DNA from: Microlunatus phosphovorus NM-1
GTDB taxonomy: Bacteria; Actinomycetota; Actinomycetes; Propionibacteriales; Propionibacteriaceae
Length of the DNA: 64,000 bases
Direction of reading: 5' to 3'
Assembly (NCBI RefSeq): GCF_000270245.1
Contig: NC_015635.1
Location: forward strand, 3,534,001-3,598,000
A program made the translations under genes and the position numbers. The notes beneath the pieces are model-generated. The model worked only from the letters and a program-made list of their open reading frames with translations. It did not search any database and was not told the origin of the DNA. Positions 50,383 to 60,453 of this stretch are shown here, piece by piece. The first letter of the stretch is position 1; each line of letters begins with the position of its first letter.

Positions 50383-51342
50383 ATGTCCACCCCACCAGCC
50401 GACCCTGACTGGGTGCCGGTCAGCCCGCTGCTCCCCGACGATCCGCCACGCGTAGGTGAGTTCTGGCTCGACGCCCGGATCGGTGCGGCGCAGTCCGGAG
50501 TCGCCTACACCGCGCACTCCGATGCGAGCGCCGACCTCCGGTCGGACGGTGCGAACGCCGACCTCCGGTCGGACACCGACGACCGCAGCGCAATGGTCAT
50601 CGTGTTGTCGCAGGGTGCCGCGGCCGATGCCGCAGCCCGCGATCGGCTGGCCGGGGTCGTCAACGACATGCACATCGACACGGTGCTGGCGCGCGGCGGA
50701 CATGGTCAGGACTTCGGTCGGCTGGGCCGCAAGTACGTCGGCGACGACGACGATCCCAACGCCCCGGCCGAAGGGTTGCTCGCCCCATGGGTGGCACTCG
50801 CGTACGACGGTTCTCCCGCGGCAGCCTCCGAAGCGGCCCGGATCCTGGACGAGGTGCAACTAGCGACCCTCCCCCCGCAAGGGATGCCGAGCGGCCCGGA
50901 CTACCAGCACTACTGGCAGGACCGGATCAGGCCCGGACTGGTACGGCTGTGGCCGCTCCCCTGGCCGGGGCGCCACGATCGAGCGGGCTGGGTCACGATC
51001 CTGGTCTCCTGGCTGCTGATGCTGCTGCTGGCCGCGCTCGCGGTGCTGATCGCGATCCTGATCTTTCGCAACCAGCCGCCGCAGACTCCACCGACGCCCA
51101 CCGGCGGCTCCGGCAGTCCGCCGCCGATGTCTCAATCCGGTTCACCGCCGCCGCAGTCGGGATCGCCGTCCGGCGGCCAGTCCGGATCGCCATCAGGCAG
51201 CGAGTCCGGATCGAACTCCCCGTCGCAGTCGGGATCCGGTTCCGCTTCCCCTTCCCCATCCGGTAGTCAGTCCGGTGGTGGCGGCGGCACCCCTGCCCCC
51301 TCCGGGTCGCCCGGGGCCAACACGCCGACCTCCCGCCTCTAG
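50383..51342 (+). CDS. Single-pass membrane protein with Ser/Gly/Pro-rich tail (unknown)
   Basis: 319 residues. The first 200 residues are soluble and acidic with a PP2C-like look (SDTDDRSAMVIVLSQGAAAD, then VALAYDGSPAAASEAARI), but no full catalytic motif set. One strong helix (VSWLLMLLLAALAVLIAILIF, about 210-232) precedes about 85 residues of Gly-Ser-Pro-Gln repeats, probably a wall-spanning stalk. A small duplication, SADLRSDGA/NADLRSDTD, lies near residue 50. It may belong to a signalling pair with the moxR operon across the divergent promoter. Family not recognised. Confidence 0.7.
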   Translation: MSTPPADPDWVPVSPLLPDDPPRVGEFWLDARIGAAQSGVAYTAHSDASADLRSDGANADLRSDTDDRSAMVIVLSQGAAADAAARDRLAGVVNDMHIDTVLARGGHGQDFGRLGRKYVGDDDDPNAPAEGLLAPWVALAYDGSPAAASEAARILDEVQLATLPPQGMPSGPDYQHYWQDRIRPGLVRLWPLPWPGRHDRAGWVTILVSWLLMLLLAALAVLIAILIFRNQPPQTPPTPTGGSGSPPPMSQSGSPPPQSGSPSGGQSGSPSGSESGSNSPSQSGSGSASPSPSGSQSGGGGGTPAPSGSPGANTPTSRL

Positions 51343-51463
51343 AGTGCGAGCGGCCGGGATCGGCAGCCGGCTCAAAGGGCCGATCCAGCAAGCACGACCA
51401 TTCGCCCATCCAGCAAGCACGACCATTCAAGGCGTTGTCAGCAGGACGTGACAGGATTCTTTG

Positions 51464-52270
51464 ATGCGGATCCCCAAGCTGATCGCGACCGACCTGGACG
51501 GGACGTTCCTGTCCCCGGACGAGTCCGTCAGCCAGCTCAACTCCGAGGCTGTCCTGGCCGCTCAGGAGGCTGGGATCACGGTGCTCTTCGCCACCGGCCG
51601 CCCGGTGCGCTGGCTGGAGGTGATCCGTGGTCTGCCCGGAGCGCACCCCACCGTGATCGCCAGCAATGGTGCAGCCCTCTACGATGCGCACGCCGACACG
51701 ATTCTCGACCGGGTCTGCATCCGTGCCCAGGATGCTCTGGATGCCGTCGAACGCATCCGTACCGTCGTGCACGACGTCAGCTTCGCCTTCGAGTCCGGGA
51801 CCAAGTTCGGCCACGAGCCGCACTACCTGACCTGGCAACCCAGCGACAGCGGCGATCCCGACATCTTCGCCGGCCCGCTGGAGGTGATCATCCACGAGGA
51901 TCTGGTGAAGGTGCTCGTCCAGTCCCAGAGCCTGCACTCCGATGAGCTCCTGGCCCGCGTCGACTCGGTGATCGCCGGCCGGCTCTCGGCGACACACTCC
52001 TCTGCCCGCGGCTACGGCCTGGTGGAGGTCAGCGCCCGAGGCGTCGACAAGGGCGCCATGCTGGCCCGCGTCTGCGCTCGGATGGACATCGACCCGTCGG
52101 ACGTCGCCGCGTTCGGCGACATGCCCAACGACATCTCCATGCTCAACTGGGTCGGACAGCCGTACGTGGTCGCGAATGCTCATCCCACGCTGTTGGCTCG
52201 CGGCTTCACCAGGGTGCCGCCGAATTCCGAATCCGGTGTCGGACAGACGATCCGCCGGCTGTTGGGCTGA
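51464..52270 (+). CDS. HAD-superfamily Cof-type phosphatase
   Basis: 268 residues from ATG 51464. HAD motif I is LIATDLDGTFLSPDESVS, motif II is LFATGRPVRW, and motifs III/IV are GVDKGAMLARVC and AAFGDMPNDISMLNWVG. A C2-type cap lies between. Such enzymes dephosphorylate sugar phosphates or flavin/PLP precursors with broad specificity. The stop is one base before the next gene's GTG. Confidence 0.93.
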   Translation: MRIPKLIATDLDGTFLSPDESVSQLNSEAVLAAQEAGITVLFATGRPVRWLEVIRGLPGAHPTVIASNGAALYDAHADTILDRVCIRAQDALDAVERIRTVVHDVSFAFESGTKFGHEPHYLTWQPSDSGDPDIFAGPLEVIIHEDLVKVLVQSQSLHSDELLARVDSVIAGRLSATHSSARGYGLVEVSARGVDKGAMLARVCARMDIDPSDVAAFGDMPNDISMLNWVGQPYVVANAHPTLLARGFTRVPPNSESGVGQTIRRLLG

Positions 52271-52271
52271 C

Positions 52272-53555
52272 GTGGTGACTGCTGGGGTCCGCCGACTCGG
52301 GTACGGCGCGCTGATCTGCCTGCCGCCCGTCCTGATCGCGCTCGACGTCGGCGCGTCGACCTTCCCGGGTGGCACCACGATTCCCTGGCATCCGGTGATG
52401 GTGGACCTCGACGTCTATCGGCTGGCCGGACAGGTGCTGCTGGACGGCGGCAACTTCTATCAACTGCCCGGCCCACTGCAGTTTCTCTATCCACCGTTCG
52501 CCGCACTGCTGGCCGTGCCGCTCGCGGTGCTGCCGCTCGCGCTGGTCCAGGTCGCGTGGACGGTCGCCGGGGCCTTGATGATCGTCGCGGTGCTGCACCG
52601 GTGGGGTCAGACCGGCTGGCGGCTGAGCCTGTGGTCGGCTGCGGTCGCGTACGCGGTGCTGCCGGTCAGCCAGACCTTCGCATTCGGCCAACTCGGCATC
52701 CTGCTGGTCGCCTTGGTCGCGCTGGATCTCGCACCAGGCCCTCGCGTGCTTCCGGGAAAGCGGCTGCTGCCTGAGGGGGTGCTGACCGGGGTGGCCGCCG
52801 CGTTGAAGCTCACCCCGATGATCTTCGTCCTCTATCTGCTGGCCGTCCGACGCTGGCGAGCGGCGCTGACCGCCACGATCTCCGCCGGTGCGTGCACCGT
52901 CCTGGCAGCGGTCATCCTGCCTGGTGCCTCACTGGACTTCTGGGGGCGCCTGGCCCATGGCGACACGGGCCTCGGCGGCAGCCTGATCTACTACACCAAC
53001 CAGTCCGTGTACGCCGACTTCGCCCGGGTCTTCCGGCTGGCGCCGCTGGGCACGGCCCTGGGACTGGCCGCCTGCGCCGTGGTGGTAGTCCTGGGGGTCT
53101 GGGCGGCCGCGGTCTGGCATCGTGCCGGCGAGGTCAGATTCGCGGTCGCGCTCTGCGGCGTGGCCAGCCTGCTCGCTTCGCCGGTGTCCTGGCTGCACCA
53201 CTTCGTCTGGATCGTGCCGTTGGCCTTCAGCCTGGTCGAGCTGACCCGACAACGGATGACGAAATCCCCGATGTCGGGGCCTACATCATCCATAAGAGAG
53301 GCATCATCCATGAGCAGGGCCAAGCCGGTGCTGCCGACCTGGCTGATCGTCCTCGGCTGGCTGTTCGTCGGCTGGGTGGTCGTCTCGCCCTACCGACGAC
53401 TGCCCAACGGCGGCGACCTGGAGCTGCAGTGGACCGCCGGTCAGCACCTGCTGGCCGCGGTGACGGCCATCCTGGGCATCGCGCTGCTGATCGCCGCGAT
53501 CGTGGTGGGGCGTCAGATCAGGCCGGATCAGGCCCCGGCCGCCTTCGACAAGTAG
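52272..53555 (+). CDS. GT87-type polyprenyl-phosphate-dependent glycosyltransferase (DUF2029)
   Basis: 427 residues from GTG 52272. An integral membrane protein with about ten helices. The external acidic motif of GT-C enzymes is in MVDLDVYRLAGQVLLDGGNF, and YQLPGPLQFLYPPFAALLAV follows, the standard GT87 pattern of mannosyltransferases that build lipomannan-like glycans. SPVSWLHHFVWIVPLAF near the end is also typical. A short hydrophilic insert (residues about 330-350, TKSPMSGPTSSIREASS) interrupts the last helices. It is coupled to the HAD phosphatase gene. Confidence 0.88.
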   Translation: MVTAGVRRLGYGALICLPPVLIALDVGASTFPGGTTIPWHPVMVDLDVYRLAGQVLLDGGNFYQLPGPLQFLYPPFAALLAVPLAVLPLALVQVAWTVAGALMIVAVLHRWGQTGWRLSLWSAAVAYAVLPVSQTFAFGQLGILLVALVALDLAPGPRVLPGKRLLPEGVLTGVAAALKLTPMIFVLYLLAVRRWRAALTATISAGACTVLAAVILPGASLDFWGRLAHGDTGLGGSLIYYTNQSVYADFARVFRLAPLGTALGLAACAVVVVLGVWAAAVWHRAGEVRFAVALCGVASLLASPVSWLHHFVWIVPLAFSLVELTRQRMTKSPMSGPTSSIREASSMSRAKPVLPTWLIVLGWLFVGWVVVSPYRRLPNGGDLELQWTAGQHLLAAVTAILGIALLIAAIVVGRQIRPDQAPAAFDK

Positions 53556-53616
53556 CCTGCGGTGCCAGAAATTGACGGATCGGAACCAGAAGCTACTTGT
53601 CGTGAGCGGTTCGTAT

Positions 53617-54531
53617 TCAGAAGTAGCGGACCCCGGTGAAGTTGACCCGCAGGGTGTAGAGGGACGTGGTCGCGGTCACGTACAGCTGGTTGTACTGCCG
53701 GCCACCGAAGCAGAGGTTGGACACGATCTCGGGGAACAGCAGCTTGCCGCTGAGCGTGCCGTCCGGTTCGTAGCAGTGCAGTCCGTCATGAGCCGCCCCC
53801 CAGAGCCGGCCGCGGGTGTCGAGCCTGATCCCGTCATAGCCGGTCGGCTCGGCCGCAAACACGGCGCCACCACTGACGCGAGCCCCGTCGACGTCGAAGA
53901 CCCGGATGTGGTGTTCATCGGTGTCGGTCACGTACAGCTTGGTGAAGTCAGCGCTGAAGGCGAGGCCGTTGGGCTGGGTGAAGTCGTCGACGACCACCGA
54001 GAGCACCCCATCGGGACCGAGCCGATAGACATAGCGCCCACCCATCTCCTCCGCCGCGGCATGGCCTTCGTAGTCGGTCATGATCCCGTAGCTCGGGTCG
54101 GTGAACCAGACCGCACCATCGGCGGCCACCACCACATCGTTGGGGCTGTTCAGCCGCTTGCCCTCGTAGCTGTCGGCCAGCACGACCTTCGAGCCGTCGT
54201 GCTCGGTCCTGGAAACCCGACGGCCACCGTGCTCACAGGCGATGAACCGAGACTCGGCATCCGTGGTGCGCCCGTTGGTGAAACCGACCCTGGGCTCGAA
54301 CTCAGCCGTCTCCCCGGTGACCTCGTCGTAGCGCAGCACCCGGTCGTTGGGGATGTCGCTGAACAGCACGAACCGTCCGGCTGCGTGGTACGCCGGTCCC
54401 TCCAGCCAGCGACCCTGGGCGAAGACCCTGGTCATCCACCGGTCGCCACCCGTGCCGGCGAACCGGTCATCCAGGGTTACGAACTGGGCTGGGAGCGTCT
54501 CGGGCTGGTAGCTGCGTCGCACGAGCGACAC
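53617..54531 (-). CDS. SMP-30 / gluconolactonase family beta-propeller
   Basis: 304 residues from GTG 54531, with AAGG upstream. Six-bladed propeller with metal-site strings LEGPAYHAAGRFVLFSDIPN, then GKRLNSPNDVVVAADGAVWF, FTQPNGLAFSADFTKLYVTD and YDGIRLDTRGRLW. Hydrolyses sugar lactones or related esters; the substrate is unknown. The first 41 residues of the longer frame do not match the family. It is convergent with the glycosyltransferase. A 10-bp inverted repeat (53546-53555 with 53593-53602) overlaps that gene's stop. Confidence 0.9.
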   Translation of the reverse strand: MSLVRRSYQPETLPAQFVTLDDRFAGTGGDRWMTRVFAQGRWLEGPAYHAAGRFVLFSDIPNDRVLRYDEVTGETAEFEPRVGFTNGRTTDAESRFIACEHGGRRVSRTEHDGSKVVLADSYEGKRLNSPNDVVVAADGAVWFTDPSYGIMTDYEGHAAAEEMGGRYVYRLGPDGVLSVVVDDFTQPNGLAFSADFTKLYVTDTDEHHIRVFDVDGARVSGGAVFAAEPTGYDGIRLDTRGRLWGAAHDGLHCYEPDGTLSGKLLFPEIVSNLCFGGRQYNQLYVTATTSLYTLRVNFTGVRYF

Positions 54532-55075
54532 GTTAACGCCTTCGCCCGAGCAACGGTGAAAGTGTGAGTTACCAAAAAGATGTGCGTGAGATCCGAATAT
54601 CCGGCACGGCTGACACCCGGGTCCCCTAGGTTGTCCTGCCAGTGCGTCCGACAAGTCGAGTTGACGCCGCTATCCCCGTAGGAGCCCACTGATGCGCCCC
54701 GTTCCCCGTCGGCTCGTGGCTGTGGTTTCGGCCATGGCCCTGTCCGCCGGCCTGCTCAGCGTCGCCACCGGACCGCCCGCCGAGGCCGCCAACCCCACAC
54801 AGCCAGTCAGCACCGCTGAGGCTGCGGGTCCCGCCAAGGCACCCAAGACAGCCAAGACCTCCAAGATCGAGAAGCGGCGCAGCAAGGCGGTGAAGACACC
54901 CAAGCTCAAGTGGCGCAAGTGCGGCGGAGCCAAGTGCGCGACGGTGAAGGTGCCGCTCGACTACGACAAGCCGCACGGCCAGAAGATCAAGCTCGCGGTG
55001 CTGAAACGACCGGCAAAGAACCAGAAGACGAAGATCGGCACCCTGTTCGTGAACCCTGGCGGCCCGGGCGGCTCC

Positions 55076-56543
55076 CAATGTCGCTTCTTTTAGGGTTGGG
55101 GTGGTTTGAGGGGGTGGAGGACGATGGTGTGGGTGACGGTGCGGACTGGTGCGGCGTTGCTCTTGCGGCGTTCGTAGCGGTGGGAGCCGCCGCGTTTACG
55201 GGCGCGGGGTGCGGTGCGGCCGTCGCGGGTGGGGATCAGGTTGGCGGGTTTGGTCAGTTGCGTGGCGAGGTGGGCCAGGGCGCGGGTCAGGTCGGCTGGG
55301 GGGAGAGAGCCGCCCGGGTCGTGGAGTCCTGGGCGGCTTGGAAGGCGCGTTTGAAGCTGATCCGGCCGGGGTCGAGCCCGGCGGGTGTGGCGTAGCCGAT
55401 CAGGTCGCGGATCGCCTGGTAGACGCACAGCATGGCCCAGAATTCTTGCTCGACCATGATGGGGGTCTTGGAGCGGAGCAGCACTTCGGGGCCGCCGCGG
55501 ATGGTGGTCTTCAGGTCGGCGATACCGGTCTCGGCCTGCCAGCGGGCGTGGTAGAGCTGGGCCAGCTCGATCGCCGGGTACGCCTGCGCGTCGAGCAGGG
55601 TGGTGGCCAGCGCGAACAGTTCGGAGGTCTCGACCCCGTGGGTGTCGGTGGTGGTCACCGAGTACTCGACCACCCGGACCGGGATCGGGTCGCCGTCCTT
55701 CTTGGAGGGCGGGTTCAGCTGGGACAGGTAGGTGCCGTCGTCCAGCACCTGCCGCACTGGCAGAGTGAACGATGCCGACATCCGCCAGCACAGCTGCGCG
55801 CCGGTCCCGGCGGCCGCCTGCCACAGCTTCCAGGAGGCGAAGTTCCGGTCGGCCAGCACCAGCATCCCGCTGTCGAGCGCGGGCAGCAGATCGACGGCCA
55901 GGGTCTGCTCGCCGGTGCTGGACGGCCCATGGGCGGCGGCCAGCAGCACCCGGGTTCCGGACTCGGCCAGCACCAGCGCCCGCAGCTGCGGATACGGATT
56001 CTGCGACCTGCTGCCGTTGCCACCACGGCCGAAGAACCCCTCGTTCGCCGCCGTGTCCGGCACATCCAGGGTGAACCCGTCGACCGTCACCACCCGCAGC
56101 CCGGCATGAAAGACCCCGGGCGTCACAGGCGTCCCCGCCGGCACCGTCGTCCGCGCAAACAACAGCTTGAACGGCTCCGCGCCCAGCTTCGCCTTCGCCT
56201 TCGTGATCGATCCCGTTCCCGGAGCCTGCCAGTCTCCCCAGCCGCCACCCGTCAACGCCTGCGCATCGGCCAGCCTCGACAGCACCAACCCGTACCCCGA
56301 CCGCATGAACAGCCAGCACGCCAGCGTGAATACCATCATCAACCGAGCCGGCAGCCGCCGATACCGGACCTCCCGCACCCCTGCCGCCTCGATCACCTCA
56401 TCCAGCACCGCCGCCGGGAACGACCGTGCCAGCACCCCGATCGAGACCCGATCAGGCAACCGCTCCTCCGCCGACCTCACCTCACGCGTCACACCAGCCA
56501 CAAACAGAGACTACACCCATGTAACTCTAAAGAAGCGACATTG
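55076..56543 (-). mobile_element. IS4-family insertion sequence with 10-bp target duplication
   Basis: Terminal inverted repeat CAATGTCGCTTCTTT (55076-55090) matches the reverse complement of 56529-56543. GGGCGGCTCC flanks both sides (55066-55075 and 56544-56553). The length of 1468 bp and the 10-bp duplication suit the IS4 family. It lies inside an S33 peptidase gene, in opposite orientation to it. Confidence 0.92.
55090..56501 (-). CDS. IS4-family transposase needing a -1 frameshift
   Basis: The main frame starts at GTG 56501 and holds the DDE residues: VVTVDGFTLDVPDT, MLVLADRNFASWKLW and the Y-(2)-R-x-E-type signature ELAQLYHARWQAETGIADLK. It stops at 55287. The expected C-terminus (ADLTRALAHLATQ to LHPLKPPQP) continues in the -1 frame to 55090. 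The frames meet at a run of six C on the coding strand (55298-55303, TCC CCC C). A slip there would give one protein of about 470 residues. Programmed slippage or a simple indel are both possible. Given the recent insertion, a functional frameshift is reasonable. Confidence 0.8.
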
Positions 56544-58021
56544 GGGCGGCTCCGGCACGGCGATGGCCTATTACGCGAAGGAATATCTGAGCCCAGAGGT
56601 GCTGAAACGATTCGATGTCGTCGGCATCGACCCCCGAGGCGTCGCCGAAAGCCAGAACGTGCGATGCTTCCCGTCTCAGAAGAAGAACGCCTCGGTGCTC
56701 AACAAGATCTACTCCGTCTCTTTCCCGTACGGGGCCGCGGAGGAGAAGTCGCTGCGTGCGGCCTACGACAAGCACGCCAAGGCCTGCTCGACCACCGGGA
56801 AACCGATGACCGGCGCCATCTCCACGGCCCAGGTGGCCCGCGACATGGACCTGCTGCGGCGTGCCGTGGGCGACAAGAAGCTCACCTACTTCGGCGTCTC
56901 GTACGGCAGCTACCTGGGCCAGGTGTACGCCAACCTCTACCCGGATCGAGTCCGTGCGATCGCCATCGACGGCATCCTCGACTCGGTGGCATGGGCCGGG
57001 ACAAAGAACACCGAAAGCACCCCGATCGGGATCCGGCTCAAGTCGGCTGAGGGCTCGAGCAAAGCGCTGCACCAGGCGCTGGTGCTGTGCGGAGCGGCCG
57101 GGCCGACCAAATGTCGGTTCTCCGCGGGCGACCCGGTCGCGAACTTCGAAACGATCGCTCAGCGGCTGCGCGAGGCTCCGCTGAAGATCACCCTCGACGA
57201 GGACGAGAGCGTCACGCTGACGTACGCCGACTTCGTCGGATTCAACCTGAGCATGCTCTATTCCCAGGAGTACGGCCCGGAGGCCATCACCGACTTCGCG
57301 GCTTACCTGTGGGACATCCTCTATCCGCCTGCGGACGGCACGACGGCCACGAAGCGCCGGACCGCGGCCCGGGCCATCGTGAAGCTGCACAAGACCCTCG
57401 AGAACCGCCAGCAAGCAAGCAGGTCGAAGGCCCCCTACGCGGCTCCGTACGACAACAGCTTGGACGCCTTCGCCACCATCGTCTGCACCGATTCCCGGAA
57501 CAGCAAGAACCTGGCAGCCTTCGGAAAGCTCGGCAACGAGGCGGACAAGAAGGCGCCGTACTTCGGGCGGCTCTGGCTGTGGAACCAGGGCAGCTGTGCC
57601 AGCAAGAACTGGACTGCGAAGGACGAGGATGCCTATCGCGGTCCGTTCAACAAGCACACCAGCTCACCGGTGCTGGTCGTGGGCAACTACTGGGATCCGG
57701 CGACCAACTACGCCGGCGCCGTCTCCACCTCGAATCGGCTGCCGAACAGTCGGCTGCTCTCGTCCAACTCATGGGGTCACACCGCGCTGCTCAGCTCCGG
57801 CTGTGTCAACAAGGCCGTGTACAGCTACCTGCTGAGCAAGAAGCTGCCGGCCAAGGGCACGGTCTGTGTCAGTGACTACCAGCCCTTCAGCGAGGTGCTC
57901 TCGGACGGATCCACCGCGGCACAGACCAAGGTGCTGAGCAAGCCCTCGATCGCTGTCCCGCCGGTGACGCCTCACCTGCGCTGAGCACTGACTGACCGAG
58001 GCGCGAGCTGACCGAAGTCTG

Positions 58022-58058
58022 ACGAGGGTCCCGAGATCACTGGTCTCGGGACCCTCGT
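58022..58058. terminator. Strong 15-bp stem-loop after the S33 peptidase gene
   Basis: Arms 58022-58036 and 58044-58058 (ACGAGGGTCCCGAGA and its exact complement) around a 7-base loop, 38 bases beyond the stop at 57984 and about 100 before pflB. It insulates the pfl operon from the upstream gene. There is no long T-run, as is common in actinobacteria. Confidence 0.8.
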
Positions 58059-58161
58059 TCGTCTCCCGGCCGGAGGACCTTTGCCTCGTGTGTGGTGGCA
58101 TCCGGCGATCTAGCGTGAAATCAGGTCCAGTTTGACCAAGATCACGTAGGAGACGTGCCCG

Positions 58162-60444
58162 ATGAGCACCCTGACGCGACCCGCGCCAGCAGAATTCGAC
58201 CCTTCCCTCGACACCCCGATCGCCGCCTGGGATGGCTTCGCCCCCGGCCCGTGGCAGCACGAGATCAACCTCCGGGACTTCATCCAGCGCAACTACACGC
58301 CGTACGAGGGTGCGGCCGATTTCCTCACCGGGCCGACCCAGCGGACCACCGACCTATGGGCGCGTTTGACCGAGCTGTTCCCGGAGGAGCGGGCGAAGGG
58401 CGTCTACGACATCGACGCCCGCACTCCGGCGTCGATCACCTCGCATGCACCGGGCTACATCGATCGGGAGCACGAGATCATCGTCGGGCTGCAGACCGAT
58501 GCCCCGCTGAAGCGGGCGATCATGCCGTACGGCGGCTGGCGGATGGTCGAGGATGCCCTGCACACGTACGGCTACCCGGTGGATCCGACGCTCAAGAAGA
58601 CCTTCACCACCTATCGCAAGACGCACAACGCCGGCGTCTTCGACGTCTATCCGCCGGCCGTTCGGGCCGCACGCCGGTCCAAGATCATCACCGGACTGCC
58701 GGATGCGTACGGCCGCGGCCGGATCATCGGCGACTACCGGCGCGTCGCGCTCTACGGCGTCGATGCACTGATCGCCGCCAAGCAGGCCGACCGGGCCGCG
58801 CTCGATGCCGAGCGCAGCGTCGAGGATGTGATCCGGGATCGTGAGGAACTCGCCGAGCAGGTTCGTGCGCTCGCTGAGCTGAAGGAGATGGCGGCTGCGT
58901 ACGGCTTCGACATCTCGGGACCGGCCTTCACCGCCCGCGAGGCAGTGCAATGGCTCTATTTCGCCTATCTGGCGGCGGTCAAGGAGCAGAACGGCGCGGC
59001 CATGTCGCTGGGCCGGACGTCGACCTTCATCGACGTCTATCTGCAGCGCGATCTCGCCCTGGACCTGATCACCGAGACTGAGGCGCAGGAGCTGATCGAC
59101 GACCTGGTGATCAAGCTGCGGATCGTGCGCTTCCTGCGGACGCCCGACTACGACGCGTTGTTCTCCGGCGACCCGACCTGGGTGACCGAGTCGATCGGCG
59201 GGATGGGCGCCGACGGCCGCACCCTGGTGACCAAGACGTCGATGCGGATGCTGCAGACCCTCTACAACCTGGGTCCGGCACCTGAGCCGAACCTGACAGT
59301 GCTGTGGAGCGACCGGCTGCCCGCCGGGTTCAAGCGGTTCTGCGCCAAGGTGTCGATCGACACGTCCGCGATCCAGTACGAGTCCGACGCGTTGATCAGT
59401 GAGCAGTGCGGCGACGACGCGGCGATCGCCTGCTGTGTGTCGGCGATGACCGTCGGCAAGCAGATGCAGTTCTTCGGCGCCCGGGTGAACCTGGCCAAGA
59501 CGCTGCTCTATGCGATCAACGGCGGCCGGGACGAGATCACCGGCGTCCAGGTTGCTCCCCCGTCGACGGCAGTCGCAGACGGGGTCTTGGACTACGCCGA
59601 GGTCGACACCAGATTCGACGCGCTGATGGACTGGCTGGCCGAGACCTATGTCGACGCGCTGAACTGCGTGCACTACATGCACGACAAGTACGCCTACGAG
59701 CGACTCGAGATGGCATTGCACGACAGCACGATCCTGCGCACCATGGCCTGCGGCATCGCCGGGCTGAGCGTGGTCGTCGACTCGCTGTCGGCGATCAAGT
59801 ACGCGCGGGTCACCCTGGTGCGCGGCGAGCACGGACTGGTCGTCGACTATCTGACCGAGGGCGAGTTCCCGACCTTCGGCAACGACGACGACCGGGTGGA
59901 CTCGATCGCGGCCGATATCGTCCGCAGGTTCATGCAGAAGGTACGCCGGCAGCAGACGTACCGTGGCGCCACGCACACCCAGTCGGTGCTGACGATCACC
60001 TCCAACGTGGTCTACGGCAAGGCGACCGGCAACACCCCGGACGGTCGACGCCTCGGCGAGCCGTTCGCGCCGGGAGCGAACCCGATGAACGGACGGGACC
60101 GGCACGGAATGCTCGCGAGTGCGCTGAGCGTGGCCAAGCTCCCGTACGACCAGGCGCAGGACGGCATCTCGCTGACTGCCACGGTCGTGCCCTCCGGTCT
60201 GGGCCGGACCGCCGACGAGCAGGTCGGCAACCTGGCCGGGCTGCTGGATGCGTACATGGTCTCCGACGGTTTCCACATCAACATCAACGTGCTCAACCGG
60301 GAGACGTTGGTGGATGCAATGCAGCACCCGGACCGCTATCCGCAGCTGACCATCCGGGTGTCGGGCTATGCCGTCAACTTCGTCCGACTGACTCGCGAGC
60401 AGCAGCTGGATGTGCTCTCGCGGACCTTCCACGACGGGGTCTGA
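58162..60444 (+). CDS. pflB: Formate C-acetyltransferase (pyruvate formate-lyase)
   Basis: 760 residues. Converts pyruvate and CoA to acetyl-CoA and formate under anoxia, using a glycyl radical. The adjacent active-site cysteines are in [20 protein letters not shown]. The radical glycine is in [14 protein letters not shown], about 20 residues from the end, as expected. Substrate strings include [20 protein letters not shown]. The activase gene follows after nine bases. The length and CC pair fit true PFL rather than a diol dehydratase or decarboxylase. It implies a facultative or fermentative lifestyle. Confidence 0.96.
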   Translation: MSTLTRPAPAEFDPSLDTPIAAWDGFAPGPWQHEINLRDFIQRNYTPYEGAADFLTGPTQRTTDLWARLTELFPEERAKGVYDIDARTPASITSHAPGYIDREHEIIVGLQTDAPLKRAIMPYGGWRMVEDALHTYGYPVDPTLKKTFTTYRKTHNAGVFDVYPPAVRAARRSKIITGLPDAYGRGRIIGDYRRVALYGVDALIAAKQADRAALDAERSVEDVIRDREELAEQVRALAELKEMAAAYGFDISGPAFTAREAVQWLYFAYLAAVKEQNGAAMSLGRTSTFIDVYLQRDLALDLITETEAQELIDDLVIKLRIVRFLRTPDYDALFSGDPTWVTESIGGMGADGRTLVTKTSMRMLQTLYNLGPAPEPNLTVLWSDRLPAGFKRFCAKVSIDTSAIQYESDALISEQCGDDAAIACCVSAMTVGKQMQFFGARVNLAKTLLYAINGGRDEITGVQVAPPSTAVADGVLDYAEVDTRFDALMDWLAETYVDALNCVHYMHDKYAYERLEMALHDSTILRTMACGIAGLSVVVDSLSAIKYARVTLVRGEHGLVVDYLTEGEFPTFGNDDDRVDSIAADIVRRFMQKVRRQQTYRGATHTQSVLTITSNVVYGKATGNTPDGRRLGEPFAPGANPMNGRDRHGMLASALSVAKLPYDQAQDGISLTATVVPSGLGRTADEQVGNLAGLLDAYMVSDGFHININVLNRETLVDAMQHPDRYPQLTIRVSGYAVNFVRLTREQQLDVLSRTFHDGV

Positions 60445-60453
60445 GGCTGGGCG

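Larger units (their letters stand above)
54692..57984 (+). pseudogene. Secreted S33 alpha/beta-hydrolase peptidase gene, split by an IS4 element
   Basis: The 5' part (54692-55075) encodes a signal peptide (LVAVVSAMALSAGLLSVATG), a Lys-rich stretch and the oxyanion strand TLFVNPGGPGGS. The 3' part (56554-57984) continues GTAMAYYAKEYLSPEVLKRF with VVGIDPRGV, nucleophile FGVSYGSYLGQ, acid NYWDPATNY and histidine NSWGHTALLSS, plus the TAP C-terminal domain. Removing the IS and one 10-bp duplicate joins them in frame: 1815 bases, 604 residues, the usual size for exported tripeptidyl aminopeptidases. With the IS in place the 5' frame ends in QCRFF after the junction, so no active enzyme is expected. 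All catalytic residues remain, so the insertion looks recent. Confidence 0.9.

Noticed and set aside
58354-60432. Minus-strand open frame of 692 codons
   Set aside because: Antisense to pflB, whose catalytic motifs leave no doubt about the true strand.
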